DNA of 64,000 nt from Mucidula mucida (GCA_015501055.1 JADNYV010000001.1:806001-870000), one strand, 5' to 3'. Positions 20,330 to 32,529 are shown, counted from the first letter of the stretch. The notes: generated by a model from the letters alone, not told the origin. Numbers and translations are program-made.

Positions 20330-22902
20330 CTAGGGGGATTCAGTCGGAAAGAATGAGGGCAAAGGATGGACGCGTACAATTTTACCAGAAGGATTCTTCG
20401 GGATGGCGTCGATGAACTCTATGCCACCTGCGAGCCATTTATACGGTACTTTGCTGTCCGAAACATGCTAGAAGCCCATAAGCAATGAATGGATGTGCGA
20501 GTAGAAGCATTCACACCTTCAATAGCTCATTTTTTAACTTGAAGATGTCCGCTGCACTCAATCGCTTGTAAACGGCAGGATCTACCACGACGAAAGCCAA
20601 AGGAAGTTCGCCGCTGTATTCATCAGGTACCGGCACTACGCATGCATCGACCACCGACGGGTGGTTGAGAAGATGACCTTCCAGCTCCGCAGGTGCGACC
20701 TGGAACCCCCGGACCTTCATCATTTCCTACAAAACGATCAGAACATGATTGTGGTAAGGATCAATGGTTGCGGGAAGTTACCTTTAGACGATCAACTACA
20801 AAAACGTCTCCGTTTCGCACGATAACTTCGTCACCGGTTCTGACCCAGCCATCAACGAAAGTTTCTTGTGTGCTAAATAGAAAGAGCTGTAGAGATTGCA
20901 CACCCGTACGGAGCAGAACTGGACGCACGCTTTCTCATTCCCGTGATACCTCAAGGCCATAGAAGGTCCGCGCACAACAAGCTCACCCTGCTCGCCTTCC
21001 ATGGCCAAGGATCCATCCTCTTTAACGACGCGCGCCACGATCCCGGGGATGAAACGACCGGCGCTTCCAATGGTCCCTATTTTGGTCGTGGGATTCAACA
21101 TAGTAATTGTCGTGGACGTTTCAGTTAGGCCTGCAGTCCGAGTCTATGAGCCTCCGACGGGTGTAGCGCACATGAAGGGACGAACCATAGCCTTGGCCGA
21201 TCATTGCATGGGGAAATTGTTCTGTAACTTGTTGGACCAGCTCGCCAGAGAGCGGAGCCGCTCCGGACATAACAAGCTTCACATGTTTCAAATCATAATC
21301 TCGAGCGGCAGGATGCTGGATCAGCAACGATCAGTCTGAAGCGCTCGACGACGCGCGCAGGTTGGAACTCACCTTGCAGAGCAATACAATTTGGGGAGGT
21401 ACGAGGCTTATGCGCATGTCAGCCATCAAGTCGCAGGCACCGGTGAAAGACGACATACAAGAGGTGAGTGATTCGATGACGTACGATGCTCTCTAAGAAA
21501 CTTTTGAAGTTGAACTTGGGCACAACAACGACGGAGAGCTAAAATAGACAACGCAATCAGTCACGTATGGCAAAATTGGGAAGGCAGCTTACCCCGCAGA
21601 ATAGCATATAATGGAGCTTTCCTTGTCATGAGTATTCCTCGCAATGGGACGTCAGTGAGGACTTACTGTAACGATGAGACCATAAATGTCTGATTCAGTG
21701 ACATCAGATGATAAGCAATCATGATTTGGAAGAGGCTCACGGAAGAACGGTAGAACTGAATGCTCCTAGTGAGTGAATGATTACCAACTGAAATATTGTG
21801 CGTACCTCCTAGAGAAACATCGCCAGGAACTATCCGCTTGTAAACATCATTTTCGGGAGAGAAATGAGTTGCCATCTGCAGTATGTTCGACACAACAGAG
21901 GAGTGGGGGATTTCGACACCCTGTTTCTATGATCAACAGAAAACTCGAGAGCAGACACGTTAGAATTACCTTTGCTTTCCCTAAACAATCTTCAATGAAG
22001 CGATCGAAGATTCTGACCGAATGAAATCACTCACCAGTAGTACCGCTAGAGAAAGAGAGTAAGGCGATTTTCGTTTTCGCCTCCCCAGGTGCTAGTTTGC
22101 GTTCGACAAAATTCATTGGTTTGCATTACCGAATGCTACGAGACTGTCAATGGTAGCATTGTTCCTTGATCCTTCCATGAGAATGATACGATTCTCTGCT
22201 ATGCCAATACTTCGAGCAGCCTTTAGGGCGGTGGCGAAAAAGGAGGGGTGAACGATGATCATGCCGGCTTTCGCGGTCTCGAGCTGGTGGCGGAGTTCGT
22301 CATGGGTATAACTGGGATTAGCAGGCCTGTAAAGAATCATAATGTAAAAGGGTAGGCCAAGTTCGGGGGTCGCACTACTCTTACGTTATGATTCCCCCCA
22401 GACGGTGAACGGCCCATATCGACACAGGGTAGTCTACGATTCTGTGAGCGACAAGAAGATACACGGAGAGATACGGTCATACCGACGTGATTAGGACTAA
22501 AGATGCATACTAAGTAGAAGGCAGTAAGACTCAAGCAGGAGCGGCCACTCTGAGAGCGTTGCTCACCAACGTCATTTTCGGCTGAATGAATCGTCTAATT
22601 CAGCATGAAATACTCCTACGAGAATGAACGGCGCGTACATATCTTCCACTTGATACTCAAAGCGTTCGCTAGACCATGGACGCGCGAGAGCACCTGGGAA
22701 GGCAGTAAATTCAGAGTGTATAGAAGAGAAGGCGAGGACGACTCACCTCAGATCTATGCAGCTTGCGACCTGTCGAATCCTCGATGAAAAAAGGGATACT
22801 GTCAGGACGCGATGGCGACAAAGGATGAGGAGAGTCAAGGATGAACTGGGGTATCGTAAGGTTGGGAATGTCGTGTTTCAACGGGGCGCCAGAGTACTCC
22901 AT
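20330..22902 (-). CDS. AMP-dependent acyl-CoA ligase, 4-coumarate--CoA ligase-like
   Basis: ANL-superfamily adenylating enzyme: activates a carboxylate with ATP, then transfers it to CoA. Starts [20 protein letters not shown]. Spliced blocks in order: [20 protein letters not shown], the phosphate-binding loop [71 protein letters not shown], the ATP-binding [40 protein letters not shown] and the catalytic-lysine end [12 protein letters not shown]. It ends about 12 residues later at the TAG at 20330-20332, without a clear peroxisomal PTS1. About nine introns are used; the GQGYG / LTETS join needs the 56-nt intron at about 21155-21210. The gene looks intact. The substrate cannot be told from sequence; phenylpropanoid or medium-chain acids are typical. 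Confidence 0.85.
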
Positions 22903-23326
22903 GGTTGAACGAAGGCCCGAGATAGTGAGCGCGCCAAGTTACACAGTAAGAAGTGCACAGAAAGCAGACGGACACCGACGAAACGGATCGTAGTAGCATT
23001 CCCGAGGCATTTTATAGGCGGGTGGATCTTGACCCTGACTTTCACTGTCTAATATGTCTGATGATGCCGCATGATATGTGGCTGGGCTGGTTCGGTTCAC
23101 TTTCGCGTGGTCTAGTTCGTTAGGCTGAAGCTTCAACGTTTCATATAGTCGCTAACGCCCAAGAGTAGCAGACTATAGAGAGCACTTAGCTTTGAGGGAC
23201 TGACTGGCAGGTTGACAAGGTAAACGTTCGTAAATGTGAAAGAGTACACGATACGGATCGAACACAAGACCGCCGCGTTCTTTTGTTCGTTCCTGTTATT
23301 CATCATCCTCACGCGCCCAACTGCAG
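22903..23326. other. Divergent promoter region, acyl-CoA ligase / MED7
   Basis: Holds both promoters of a divergent pair. Minus-strand open frames here show no family signature. Confidence 0.4.
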
Positions 23327-24492
23327 ATGGACTTGGAAGAGATCCGCAACCCATTTCCTTCTCCTCCTTCATTTTATACTCATTTCACGAGTTACAATCT
23401 CAAACTTCGCGATTTATGGCTTGAACGGTCATCCGGAAATGAGCAGGAAAGCCAACACGAACTCTTGTCTGAATTCACAGACGTCCCCGATTGGCCTCTG
23501 TCTTCACTTCAACCCCCTCGTGTAGACTGGATTCTCGATGAAGGTACTTGCCTATTACCCGTCACCATTTTTATTGTCTTTCTGGACTGCCCATATTGGT
23601 TGATCGCGCTGACCGTGGCATGGCCGGCTCGTCCTATTAGTTCATGTCGCGCCCCTACCTCCAGGGCATCCTGCTTGACTTGTTTTTTTCTGTAATAGTT
23701 GCAGCTCTTACTAACCCACTGACGAAGGAGAGTTCACTGTCTTCGGAGAGGTCTGGCCTGTACGTAGGTCTCATTTGTCTGAATATGCATTGATGATATG
23801 TTACAAGGTCAAAGACAAGATACCCTCTCTTGGTCAACTCGGAGGTACCCAGCTTTACCCTGCGGATCCAAGCACAGACCGACGGCCCGCCCTACTATCC
23901 ATTCTCAAATCTCTTCTTGTAACTTATTCATTTCTGACCTCGTCGTTGCTGGCACCACCACCAACCAACTCAGCTGCGGAGATCCCACCAAAATGGCATC
24001 GACATACCGAATGGATCGCAGTGCTCAGTCAAAATATTCTTGCAGCTGCCAATGATCTTCGACCAGTCCAAGTCAGTACCTTCACGATTCTCTAGGTTGG
24101 TCTAATCTCCTTCTCAGGCGAGAGGTAACCTCGAATCAATGATGAAGCGGCAACTGGAGCTCAGACGGGAAGAGACGACGGCTCTCCATAGGTATGATTG
24201 TCCGCTAGTAATCGCCATACTCTGACATGCTGAGCAAAGTAAGTGTGACGCGCTGGAAGCGAAGCTCGCCGAGCTTCGTGTAGCGGCTCAAATGGTGGCA
24301 GACCAAACTACCCTAGTTTCGTCCAAAAATACGTCGAATTTGAATGATTCTGGAGTGCTTCAAGCCACACCCATCGTCTGTACTGTCCCTTCTCTTCTCT
24401 AGCATGTCTTAACAGCGGCGTCCCAGAACACGTCTATTCCTACTACCGGTGTTAGCAATGATGATGTGTTACGGTGGTCGGAAGGGATATAG
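23327..24492 (+). CDS. MED7: Mediator complex subunit 7
   Basis: Med7 belongs to the Mediator middle module and pairs with Med21. The ATG at 23327 opens MDLEEIRNPFPSPPSFYTHF, the conserved Med7 N-terminus, followed by DVPDWPLSSLQPPRVDWILD. After an unusually long intron (23544 to about 23727, ending in AAG) comes EFTVFGEVWP. Then IPSLGQLGGTQLYP, RRPALLSILKSLLVTYSFLT and the NDLRPVQARGNLESMMKRQL helix follow. The C-terminal exons add coiled-coil sequence CDALEAKLAELRVAAQMVAD and a tail ending VLRWSEGI. The order and spacing match fungal Med7. The exact splice site after the first exon is the weakest point of the model. Confidence 0.88.
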
Positions 24493-24602
24493 TGTCTGCT
24501 GTATACTACATTTAGCCAGTAGCGAACACTGAACAGCGCCATGATTCACGTGTCTGGTTTGGTTCGTTTGGCTCACGTGTGACTTCAATTCATCATTCCC
24601 CC

Positions 24603-25405
24603 ATGTCCAACCGCAGAAGAGTCGGGGTAAGCGCCGCGACGACAGAGGCAGCGCGCCGCCAGCTAATGCAGCCTGTCCCATGTTGGGAGAAAATCTGGGT
24701 TAATCCCGAAAATTCGTCAGTCAACTCCACACTGAAGGTGTTCAAGTGGGTGAAAACAGACAAAATTCAAGTGTGTAATCTGCCCACCGCTGTTCTACTC
24801 GTCTAACGTGCCATGTCTAGCAATTCAATGATGAAGAAAATGAAGCCGATGAACCGCTAGCGCCACTTCCTGATGCAGATGATGTGGAGGTCATTGATGC
24901 AGACGACGACGACGAAAAGGACGAGAACGTCGTAACCAACGTCGCGCCCACTCCGGCTGAACCTGATACTGCTCTCCCTGAGACTCAGGAGGCTGAGGAG
25001 TCTCAAGCGCCAGAGGAGCCGCCCATCCAGCTCACCTTGCAGTCGACCGAGACGGATCTGACCGCGGATCTCACCATGGATGATGCGACAGGTGTCCTTG
25101 ACGACTCACTCAAAACCCTGGACGTCAGCATGGACGGGGATGATTCAGGGTTAAAGATCAATGAAGATGGCGGGATGGAGCTCGATATGTCGGGCTTTGG
25201 CCCGGATGGCTTAGGCTTGGAGGGCGGCGATCTGTCACAGCTGGAACAAGACGACGCTATCATGGGCGGTGCAATGATGGACGATACAGTAGATCCCTTT
25301 TCTGCTAGCACAGCCCTCTGGATTCTTGATGATTGTAATGTGGTTGCCATTCGTTCTTACAACATATTCATTGATACACATTTACAGCTTCGTATTCGGC
25401 CATAG
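24603..25405 (+). CDS. BCL7-domain protein, putative SWI/SNF-associated
   Basis: Exon 1 (24603-24770) starts MSNRRRVGVSAATTEAARR and contains WEKIWVNPENSSVNSTLKVF followed by KWVKTDK. This matches the short BCL7 N-terminal domain (WEKKWV...L+I+KWVP), whose animal members are subunits of SWI/SNF chromatin remodellers. After a 50-nt intron the rest is strongly acidic and disordered (DADDDDEKDEN, Met/Asp/Gly-rich repeats around DGGMELDMSGFGPDGLG). The 3' end is uncertain: an unspliced frame stops at 25405, whereas removing 25338-25387 would extend it into the neighbouring metallothionein gene. Assignment rests on the WEK..KW block only. Confidence 0.6.
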
Positions 25406-25420
25406 CTCAGGCGTTGCCCT

Positions 25421-25651
25421 TCAACATTTGCATTCACCGGGCTTGCAGGCGCATCTATGAGATGGAATGTTAAAATTGTTTTCGATTGGGTCAATGGTCA
25501 AGACGTACGACTCGCCACAGGTGCAGCTCTGGGAGCCGCAACCCGCCTTGTTCTTGGTGGGGTCGCTGCCGCAAGCGCAGTTGGGGTAACTGCAGTCGGG
25601 CTTAGATTGGGTGCAGGATTCGGCGGAGGCGGGCTGAAGGAAGAAAGACAT
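25421..25651 (-). CDS. Metallothionein-like cysteine-rich protein
   Basis: Two exons, 25651-25509 and 25454-25421, with a 54-nt intron. The mature part reads CSYPNCACGSDPTKNKAGC, then SQSCTCGESCACKPGECKC, giving 11 cysteines in about 53 residues with four Cys-X-Cys pairs. It has no aromatic residue apart from one Tyr, and abundant Lys, Ser and Gly. This composition is that of fungal metallothioneins, cytosolic binders of Cu(I), Zn or Cd. The start is ambiguous. MSFFLQPASAESC could be translated directly, but TTCCTTCAG just before PASAESC looks like a 3' splice site. An alternative start at about 25685 joined by an intron would give M-PASAESC. A TATA box sits about 90 bp upstream. Confidence 0.75.
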   Translation of the reverse strand: MSFFLQPASAESCTQSKPDCSYPNCACGSDPTKNKAGCGSQSCTCGESYVLTIDPIENNFNIPSHRCACKPGECKC

Positions 25652-25740
25652 CAGCGCTGTCTGTATGGGAAGGCTTTCGTACCAACCATTGTTAATTCAA
25701 GATGGGTGCTGAATTGACGTTCTCACCCTTTTCGTCAGGC

Positions 25741-25747
25741 TTTTATA
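25741..25747 (-). promoter_or_regulatory. TATA box of the metallothionein gene
   Basis: On the minus strand this reads TATAAAA, about 90 bp upstream of 25651. A strong TATA fits an inducible gene. No metal-response element is identified with confidence. Confidence 0.5.
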
Positions 25748-26189
25748 CGGGTTCTTATCGCAGGAACAAATCAATGGGCTAGTCGAGATCCGAGGAATCA
25801 GATAAGATGCAACATTCTGTGGCCAATGAAATAACACTCATTTTATCTCCTTCAAGTGGCCTGGGCATGTTCGAGGTAATCAAGCAGGTGTTATTGACAA
25901 GCCTGCCGACTACAGACGTGTGGCACACATACTATTGGTAGGTGGACCTTGCGTCTAAACCCGATTTGGGTCGCGGGGAACAAAACAACTCAGAAACCAG
26001 AGTGTGAAACCATGGAGTGGGTACGTGAACGCAGTGAACTCCCGTGCGACTATGTCGAAAGTGGACGTGGAATTCTACGCGGTACTATCTCTCACAGTGG
26101 TCAGGATATTAGTGCGCTGTCTTCGATTCAAAAGCTGACAGAGGCAAAATCAATTGCATCGGTGACTGGTAGTTTTGGGTGGAGTGTCT
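25748..26189. other. Intergenic region upstream of metallothionein
   Basis: Likely metallothionein promoter and 3' region of the next minus-strand gene. A plus-strand open frame starting at 25949 looks fortuitous. Confidence 0.3.
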
Positions 26190-27560
26190 TTAGCCTTCAG
26201 TATTTGAGTAGATATACGGACAGCGGATCTCCGTGAAATGTAGCCGGGAGATTCTGTCGATGTGACCGAGATCGTCGTGGAAAATGGGGAGCGCTTGTCG
26301 TCTGTTCCTCGAGGTGCTAATGAATGGAAGAGGCTCAAGTTTCTTCCCTTTCAACGCATAAGCAGGTCCAATGCGGCGGCGTTCCTGATGAACGACGTTC
26401 ATGCCCAAACTGCAGCAACGTAAGTGTTGAGGGCATCGTAGATAATCTTCTTACCCGACGCAAAATCGAGACCACTAAGATGTAGAAATTCGTATGATGG
26501 CAAGAACTTAAGTCGCTGGAATATAATGGCGATCTCAACGACGTCGGAGATAACTAGACAACGACGACACAAGGAGCCCATGGATAATCAATAAGTAGAG
26601 AATGGAACAAATACAACACTTACCCGGCAACATCAAGTTGGTAGAGGCTTTCCGGAAAAGGGTGCGCAGTTGATTAGTGACAGACTCTGGTGGATAGAAG
26701 CTTCTGAGAATATCAGAAACGTACATTTGCCACCGTCGCAATGACGTCCAAGGCTCTGGACATTGAAGATACGACCTTGCGATGTCAGGTGCCAAAGGAA
26801 CGATCGGATATGTACCTGCGCACGGGTGAGCGCGCTTGAGCGAGACAAAGAGCATACTATTTATCGATCAACTCGCCACATTCGTATATGCAATGCGGAA
26901 GGTCCTTAACCATGATGCAGGACTGAACAGTAGTGAATTTACTCCAGAGAACGAGCAGCTTGCGCAAACTCCATAGTGATAGGGAAGATGATCACGGCAA
27001 GGTAGGTGCGAGAATAGGCGCCACAGAATATTACGACTCGGAAAATGAGAGCGCATTCTGTCATCCAAGGTAATCACACAAGAAAGGCTGAAAAAGAAAG
27101 GCTACGACAGGAGCAGTGAGCGCACAACGTCATGGTGCGAAAACGTACTTTGCTGAGCTTTGCTTTAGATCCGTGTGTTTGACATCCCGGAGACCAAACA
27201 AATATTGTGTTGGCCTCCACAAGTACTGGAGAGACTTACCCCCGAGATGAATGCCGATAATACCTAAGACGGGTCCAAGGAGGATAAAAAGGTGTTCAAG
27301 ATAGAGATGGGTCGCTTTCGAGAACTTCAACGAGAAGAGGGCGTTGAGATGAAAAGTAGCATGAATAAGAGAAGGATCATGAACGCGGAGAAAACAGCCC
27401 ATAGCAGTATGTGAGGATGGGAAGGCGCCACAGAAGGGGCGGTGACAGGAATGATCGAGGCAATTCAATGATTCTAAGACGTTTAGACGATTGAAGAAGG
27501 AGGAAGTTTCTACATTTCGGGATGAACATATCTTGCGACTTTGGAAACAAAGATGCAGGC
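26190..27560 (-). pseudogene. Multi-exon membrane-protein gene, possibly broken
   Basis: Pieces of a polytopic membrane protein are visible on the minus strand. They are ILLWAVFSAFMILLLFMLLF with ISTPSSR at about 27330-27420, KATHLYLEHLFILLGPVLGI and IGIHLG at about 27245-27330, and a segment near 27000 starting WMTECALIFRVVIFCGAYSR and LAVIIFPITMEFAQAARSL. Their order resembles an uncharacterised seven-helix family of mushroom fungi. The first two pieces lie in different frames and need one extra base near 27327-27331. Downstream exons (for example IAIIFQRLKFLPSYEFLHLS) are bounded by good GT...AG signals but I cannot join them with certainty, and no clear start codon was found. It may be a real gene with an indel, or a decaying copy. 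Confidence 0.3.
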
Positions 27561-27849
27561 TGAATCGAGGAAAGATCAACAGAGAAAGAGATATGTGTCA
27601 CCAGATCAAAAGATGAGCAGATCTCATAGGCGTAGTTTGCTCTAGTCGACTGACTGGGATAATCCTCGTACGTGGAGGAAATGATACGTGCGGGATCAAG
27701 AGATTTGTACGCAGGCGACGAAATGCGATTACAGCGAAAGAATGAACACTAGGGAAGATGGATGGTAATGGCACCGTGAATTCAAAACCGTAGCTGCCTC
27801 CAGACCTCGTGTACGTTTGGCTCTGCTTGAGCCTGCGGAAAGTCAAATA

Positions 27850-28175
27850 CTGGATCGCTTTTCAACTTCAAAGTGCATGAAGTTGGCAGTTGGAGAGCTG
27901 GGGGGGAAGCCGAGCCTGAGTGTATTTGACCTCAGAATACCCTGCTACCAATCAACGTGTTTGCAAAAGCTGAGTTGACAGTTTATCAAATCTAACGTAG
28001 AGTCAGGATGGTTGGAGACTTACTGGACGCGCGGACCAAAAAAATAGCAGCACAGTTTGAGGACGGCAGCGGATGTTTCCGGGTAGCCAGTGATCAGCCT
28101 AGCCCGGGGATCCTCGGCCACGTGCATGTTACTCGTCCACTTCCGACTCTGGCGAGATAACTTAGCAGAGAGAGC
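27850..28175. other. Intergenic region upstream of the SDR gene
   Basis: A GC-richer spacer with a CACGTG palindrome near 28121, about 55 bp before the SDR start. No gene seen. Confidence 0.35.
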
Positions 28176-29468
28176 ATGTTATTTGGTCTCTTTGGAAAGA
28201 GTTGGGATGCCTCCAGTATTCCAGACCTGACTGGTTCGTGCCCGAATATCAATCAAGTCCTCAAGTAGCTCAAATCTCTGACAGGTCGCGTTGCCATTAT
28301 CACCGGAGGCAACACTGGAATCGGCCTTGCTGTTGTTCGCGAACTCGCTCGTCACGGCGCCAGAATATAGTAAGTTATACTTTCTTCATGGAGGACTTAC
28401 CATAAACGCTAGCCATGTAGCATACTTTCGCGGAATGAATCCCGAGCTTTGGAAGCCATTGAGTCTGTGAAGGCGGAGACTCCCGAAGCTGCCATTAAGT
28501 ACATCAACTTCGACCTTCTTCGGATGCAGTCCGCAACGAAAGCCGCTCAAGAGTTTCTTCAACATGAAACGCGTCTTGACATACTTATCAATAATGCTGG
28601 CATCGTGAGTCTGTATGCACAGTGATAATGAAACATTTATCTTAACGTGATAGATGGCCACACCCTATGAAATTGGGCCAGATGGCATCGAAATCCAAGC
28701 ATGCAATGGAACAGGTTCCCCCCTTCCGAATGCCAAGTCGCTCACTGACACTCGTCTTTGCATAGGCCACTTTGCATTGACGATTCCTCTTCTGCCTGTT
28801 CTAAAGGAAACGGCGTCGAAACCTGGCTCTCACGTTCGCATTGTCAATCTGACAAGCATAGGCTCTCAACTGGCCCAGAAGCCAAACTATAAAACCCTTG
28901 ACGATCTGAACCAGCAGTGCTGGTCGACTTGGAATAGATATGGAAACGCAAAACTCTCAGTGAGCGTTTACACCTCCCGATCTATCTCCTACATCTTGTT
29001 GATTGTTTTATCAGAACATGCTCTTTACGAACGAACTTCAGAAACGACTGGAGGGAACGGGGATATATTGTCTATCAGTACATCCCGGATTTGTTAATAC
29101 CGGACTCTCTCGAGGTGAGCGCCTCTCCTGGCTCATCCAACGACGTTCACTAGATGTAAAATGCTAGGGATGGTTCAATCATGGCCCTTAATCAAACATT
29201 TCTTGGGCCTTGCGCGACTTGTCTTTTATACGCCCACGCAAGGGGCTCTGACTTCACTATACGCCGCTACGTCTCCCGAAATAGAAGAAAAGGATCTCAA
29301 GTAAGTTTAGTAGCCATTTAGATCGAAATTAGAGCTCACAGATACCATAGGGCTGCTTATCTAGGACCTATTGCAAGGATAGCTGTCAAGGAGGCTTACG
29401 CAGAAGATGAGGGGTTGGCTGAGGACTTTTGGAACCTGTGCGAGCAGCTGGTTGCGGCGAAGTCGTGA
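28176..29468 (+). CDS. Short-chain dehydrogenase, retinol-dehydrogenase-like
   Basis: Starts MLFGLFGKSWDASSIPDLTG, then after the first intron RVAIITGGNTGIGLAVVREL holds the TGxxxGIG cofactor motif. Further exons give IYILSRNESRALEAIE, LDILINNAGIMATPYEIGPD, GHFALTIPLLPVLKETAS, VNLTSIGSQLAQKPNY (catalytic Ser) and the active site RYGNAKLSNMLFTNEL with Tyr and Lys. The block LSVHPGFVNTGLSRG follows. It ends EDFWNLCEQLVAAKS. Exon 1 is 28176-28233 and exon 2 begins at 28285; about seven short introns in all. The layout matches the retinol dehydrogenase/WW-domain oxidoreductase-like SDRs common in fungi; the substrate is unknown. All catalytic residues are present. Confidence 0.88.
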
Positions 29469-29643
29469 GAGTGTAGTTTTGAGGTTGGGAACGAAGTCGG
29501 AATGGCGGGGCCCGGTCCGACTACGCCTTATGTAACACGATAATTGCTTAATTGCTGTATCTCAATTACAAGGAAGTTGTTGTGGAGTCAAGAGGAGCGA
29601 AGAAATCGGCAAAAAACAGCCTTCGAGGTATAGGACGTGATGG

Positions 29644-32529
29644 ATGTCACGTCTGCGTGACTACACCCCCTTGAACGCGTCCATCATGGACAAACTCGAC
29701 AAAGATGCTGTCCGGAAACCACCAAACAGGCCACATATCCTCAAACCACATCATATTGTAGTTTGCACGATAATTACCCTGATTTATCCCAACTCGAAAA
29801 TCCATACCCCGTCATCCATGTTGCACATGCTCCGTCTACTGCTGAATGAGATCTCCGAGGTTGGGACTCTATCTCTAGTTTTTTACGCGTTTCAATCTGG
29901 ATCAAGTACAGGTAGCGGAACCTAAACCTTGGAAACAGATCATGAAAGAGATGTCAACGGGGCCCAAGTCGCCAGAAGGAGAAAAACTCATCAATGCCTT
30001 CAAAACAAAGGTGACTCGCTTGTAGCTTACTGAGTGTCAGGATCTCACTTTCCTTACAGCATTTGGACCTGTACTCTCCAGAGAAGCTCGGAGGCTACAT
30101 TCACAGTTGTGAGATTCTTTTTGTAATCCTCAACTATGCCACTTCATCTCGTCAATAGCCCTTCCTCCACTATTCCTGGATAAGCCCGATGATGTATTCG
30201 GTATTCATCTCCACTTATACGAAACGCTCTAACCTGTGCGTAGGAGCCATCGACGATCGTAAAACGTCCATTGTTGTCAGTCTAATCGCGACTAATGCGC
30301 GCGACAGAATCGGCGTTCAATCTTCGGTTATTTCCTTCGTCGATGTTTTCTTAGCTACGCAAAGCTTTCGTGGGGTGGTATTTCGCAGCTCTCCCGGGAC
30401 TACAATGCGTGGTGTAAGGGTGAACGTCTACAACAAGACTACAAAGAGATCGTGGATGACCCTTTGAGCCTATGTGAGCGCGCTGGACACGTATCGTCGT
30501 ACCTTCTTTCTGATCAAAACCAGCGAATCGTGTTTCATTCAGAACAGAGGGCGATAACGCGTCTTGGGCCAAACCAGATTCATATGATATGTATGTCGCG
30601 ATCTTCTTACTTACTCTGGTTCACCTTACCTTCCTAGATGGCAACGAGCTCATGCGACTGGAGAGGAGATACTCGCGACGGAACATGCCCGCAAATATTT
30701 CGAACAGCGCTTTCATGCTGGCAACGATTCGTGAGGTTGTTCTCCAAGGCAAATGCACATCAGCTCACACAGTCCAGAGGGCTGCGCCAGAATGCACTTC
30801 TGAATCTTGTTAGGATGCATTACCTTCGCAACGAATATGACGCGGCAAGAAAAGTGAGCAAACAGTGTTGGCTTTACTAGCTTTTCATTCATAATCAGAT
30901 TCTTCTCGAAGCCGTGCAAGTGTCACGGAATGCCGGGGACAAGGTTGTTCTACAGCACTGCACGACGTAAGATCACGTTCGTCCAAACTCAATTCGTGTC
31001 TGACATCGAGAAAGTATGCTCAATCGTCTGCCTGATCCAGAGAGACGACCACCTCTGAATGAGATCCAGCCTCATATTCATCCTCTTGAGATTCTGTTTG
31101 ACGTTAAGAAGCTCATGGAGATTGAGAATGTATGTCCCGTCCTTGCACTCAGTTCCATATCTCTTAAAATTTCCATCCGCAGGAACAACCTCTAAGCGCG
31201 TCTTTTGTGAAGATCATAGAAGCGATGGGTTTATATGATCGTTGGACTGAAACACATCCGGACGCGGACAACGAATCTCTTCAATGGGCTCAACATGCTG
31301 TTCAAGCGGTTGTTTGGCATGCAGCAGGTACGTGGTTTGAGCTTCGCTTTTTTGGGCGCTAATTCGACTCGCAGGATGTGATCGTCTTGCGGACATCGAG
31401 GAAAGTATCGTCATTGCATTTACTGAACAGGGCAGTTCGGATAACAATCGGTTGACGTCCATCTTGAATAAGGCGTACAAGGTTTGTGGGATTGGTTGTC
31501 AAACACAGCGACTGATCAAGCATGACTATGAAGCAAGCTCGGCAGGGTCTATATAGGGAAGCACTAGCGGCTCTCCTTGAACCGAACGTCTGGCGCAGAC
31601 TGACACTTACCGATTATAACATCTGGGCGGAAGAAATATGGCATATTCTTGCTCTTAGAGCAACAAGACGGTATGTGGCGTCTGAGGTCTTCGACCGAAG
31701 TTTACCGTCCCAGCGGCCAAGATCGTTTATTCGACACTCTCAAAGCTCGAAAACCTCCTGGTGATTTAAAACTTCGTCACTATACTCTCTACGGGAAGAG
31801 TCCCGATTTTTCCAAAATTGATGATGCTCTGCATGAAGTCATACGAATGAAGGTACGTACCTGAGAACTGTTTCTCGAGTGCTTGTTAACACTTGTAAAT
31901 GTAGGACTGTGATCAACCCACTAGCAGCTTACAGCCCCTTCTAACTGCGTTATGGTATTCCGAATTCCTGCTGCGATTGAATCTATATCGAACAAGCGTT
32001 ATTCTACTTGCGGACATGGGCATTGAATTCGGACTGACAAATCGATCTCGGAAAATTATTGATGACATCCTACCTCAGGTGCGCTCTGTCCTAGCATAAA
32101 ACGGACATCAGCTAAACGGTTCCAGATCATAAACGGGGACGATTTGGAACAACGAGCTCTTGCATGTTTTGTTCTAGCGCGCGGTATAATAGCATCGTGT
32201 AACAAGTCCCGTAAGTGTCAACACGTTTTACGCGCTTCGCAACTCACCTCTCATCAGCGGAAGCTCTACGACACGCTATTCCTTATCTTCATCGAGCTCA
32301 CGAGGACTTTGAACTGTTAGAAATGTATCGGGCGGCGGCGGATGTGGAGTACCTGCTCGCCGTCTGTTACCACAATGTGCATCTCAATGGGCCACGCGAC
32401 GAAGCTGCATTGAAGCACAAAGCGACGCTAGAGAAACGGGCAACGCTCGAAGCCATTGAATTCGACGATGAAACCAGCCAGGTGTTAGACATTGTTGAAG
32501 AAGTTGGTGTCAAATTAGCTTCTCGATAG
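29644..32529 (+). CDS. APC5: Anaphase-promoting complex subunit 5
   Basis: APC5 is a TPR scaffold of the APC/C ubiquitin ligase that drives mitotic exit. The N-terminal block RPHILKPHHIVVCTIITLIY is typical. Splicing gives YSPEKLGGYIHS, SLPPLFLDKPDD, then FGYFLRRCFLSYAKLSWGGI and SQLSRDYNAWCKGE. This segment (a 16-residue exon joined by introns near 30191-30239 and 30263-30311) is needed to avoid stops. The APC5 TPR region follows: ILATEHARKYFEQRFHAGND, LRQNALLNLVRMHYLRNEYD and AARK. Later comes LFDTLKARKPPGDLKLRHYT with repeats up to MYRAAADVEYLLAVCYHNVH. The start at 29644 is the first ATG; an in-frame ATG at 29686 is possible. About fourteen introns. No break is needed anywhere. Confidence 0.9.

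Noticed and set aside
21120..21215. Apparent break in the acyl-CoA ligase after GQGYG
   Set aside because: An intron from GTTCGT to CTGCAG joins GQGYG to [10 protein letters not shown], the expected conserved motif.
22939..23136. Minus-strand open frame upstream of the ligase
   Set aside because: No signature; it occupies the divergent promoter of the ligase and MED7.
30180..30315. Apparent stop codons in APC5
   Set aside because: Two introns flanking a short exon (EPSTI) remove both stops and restore the family sequence RRSIFGYFLRRC.
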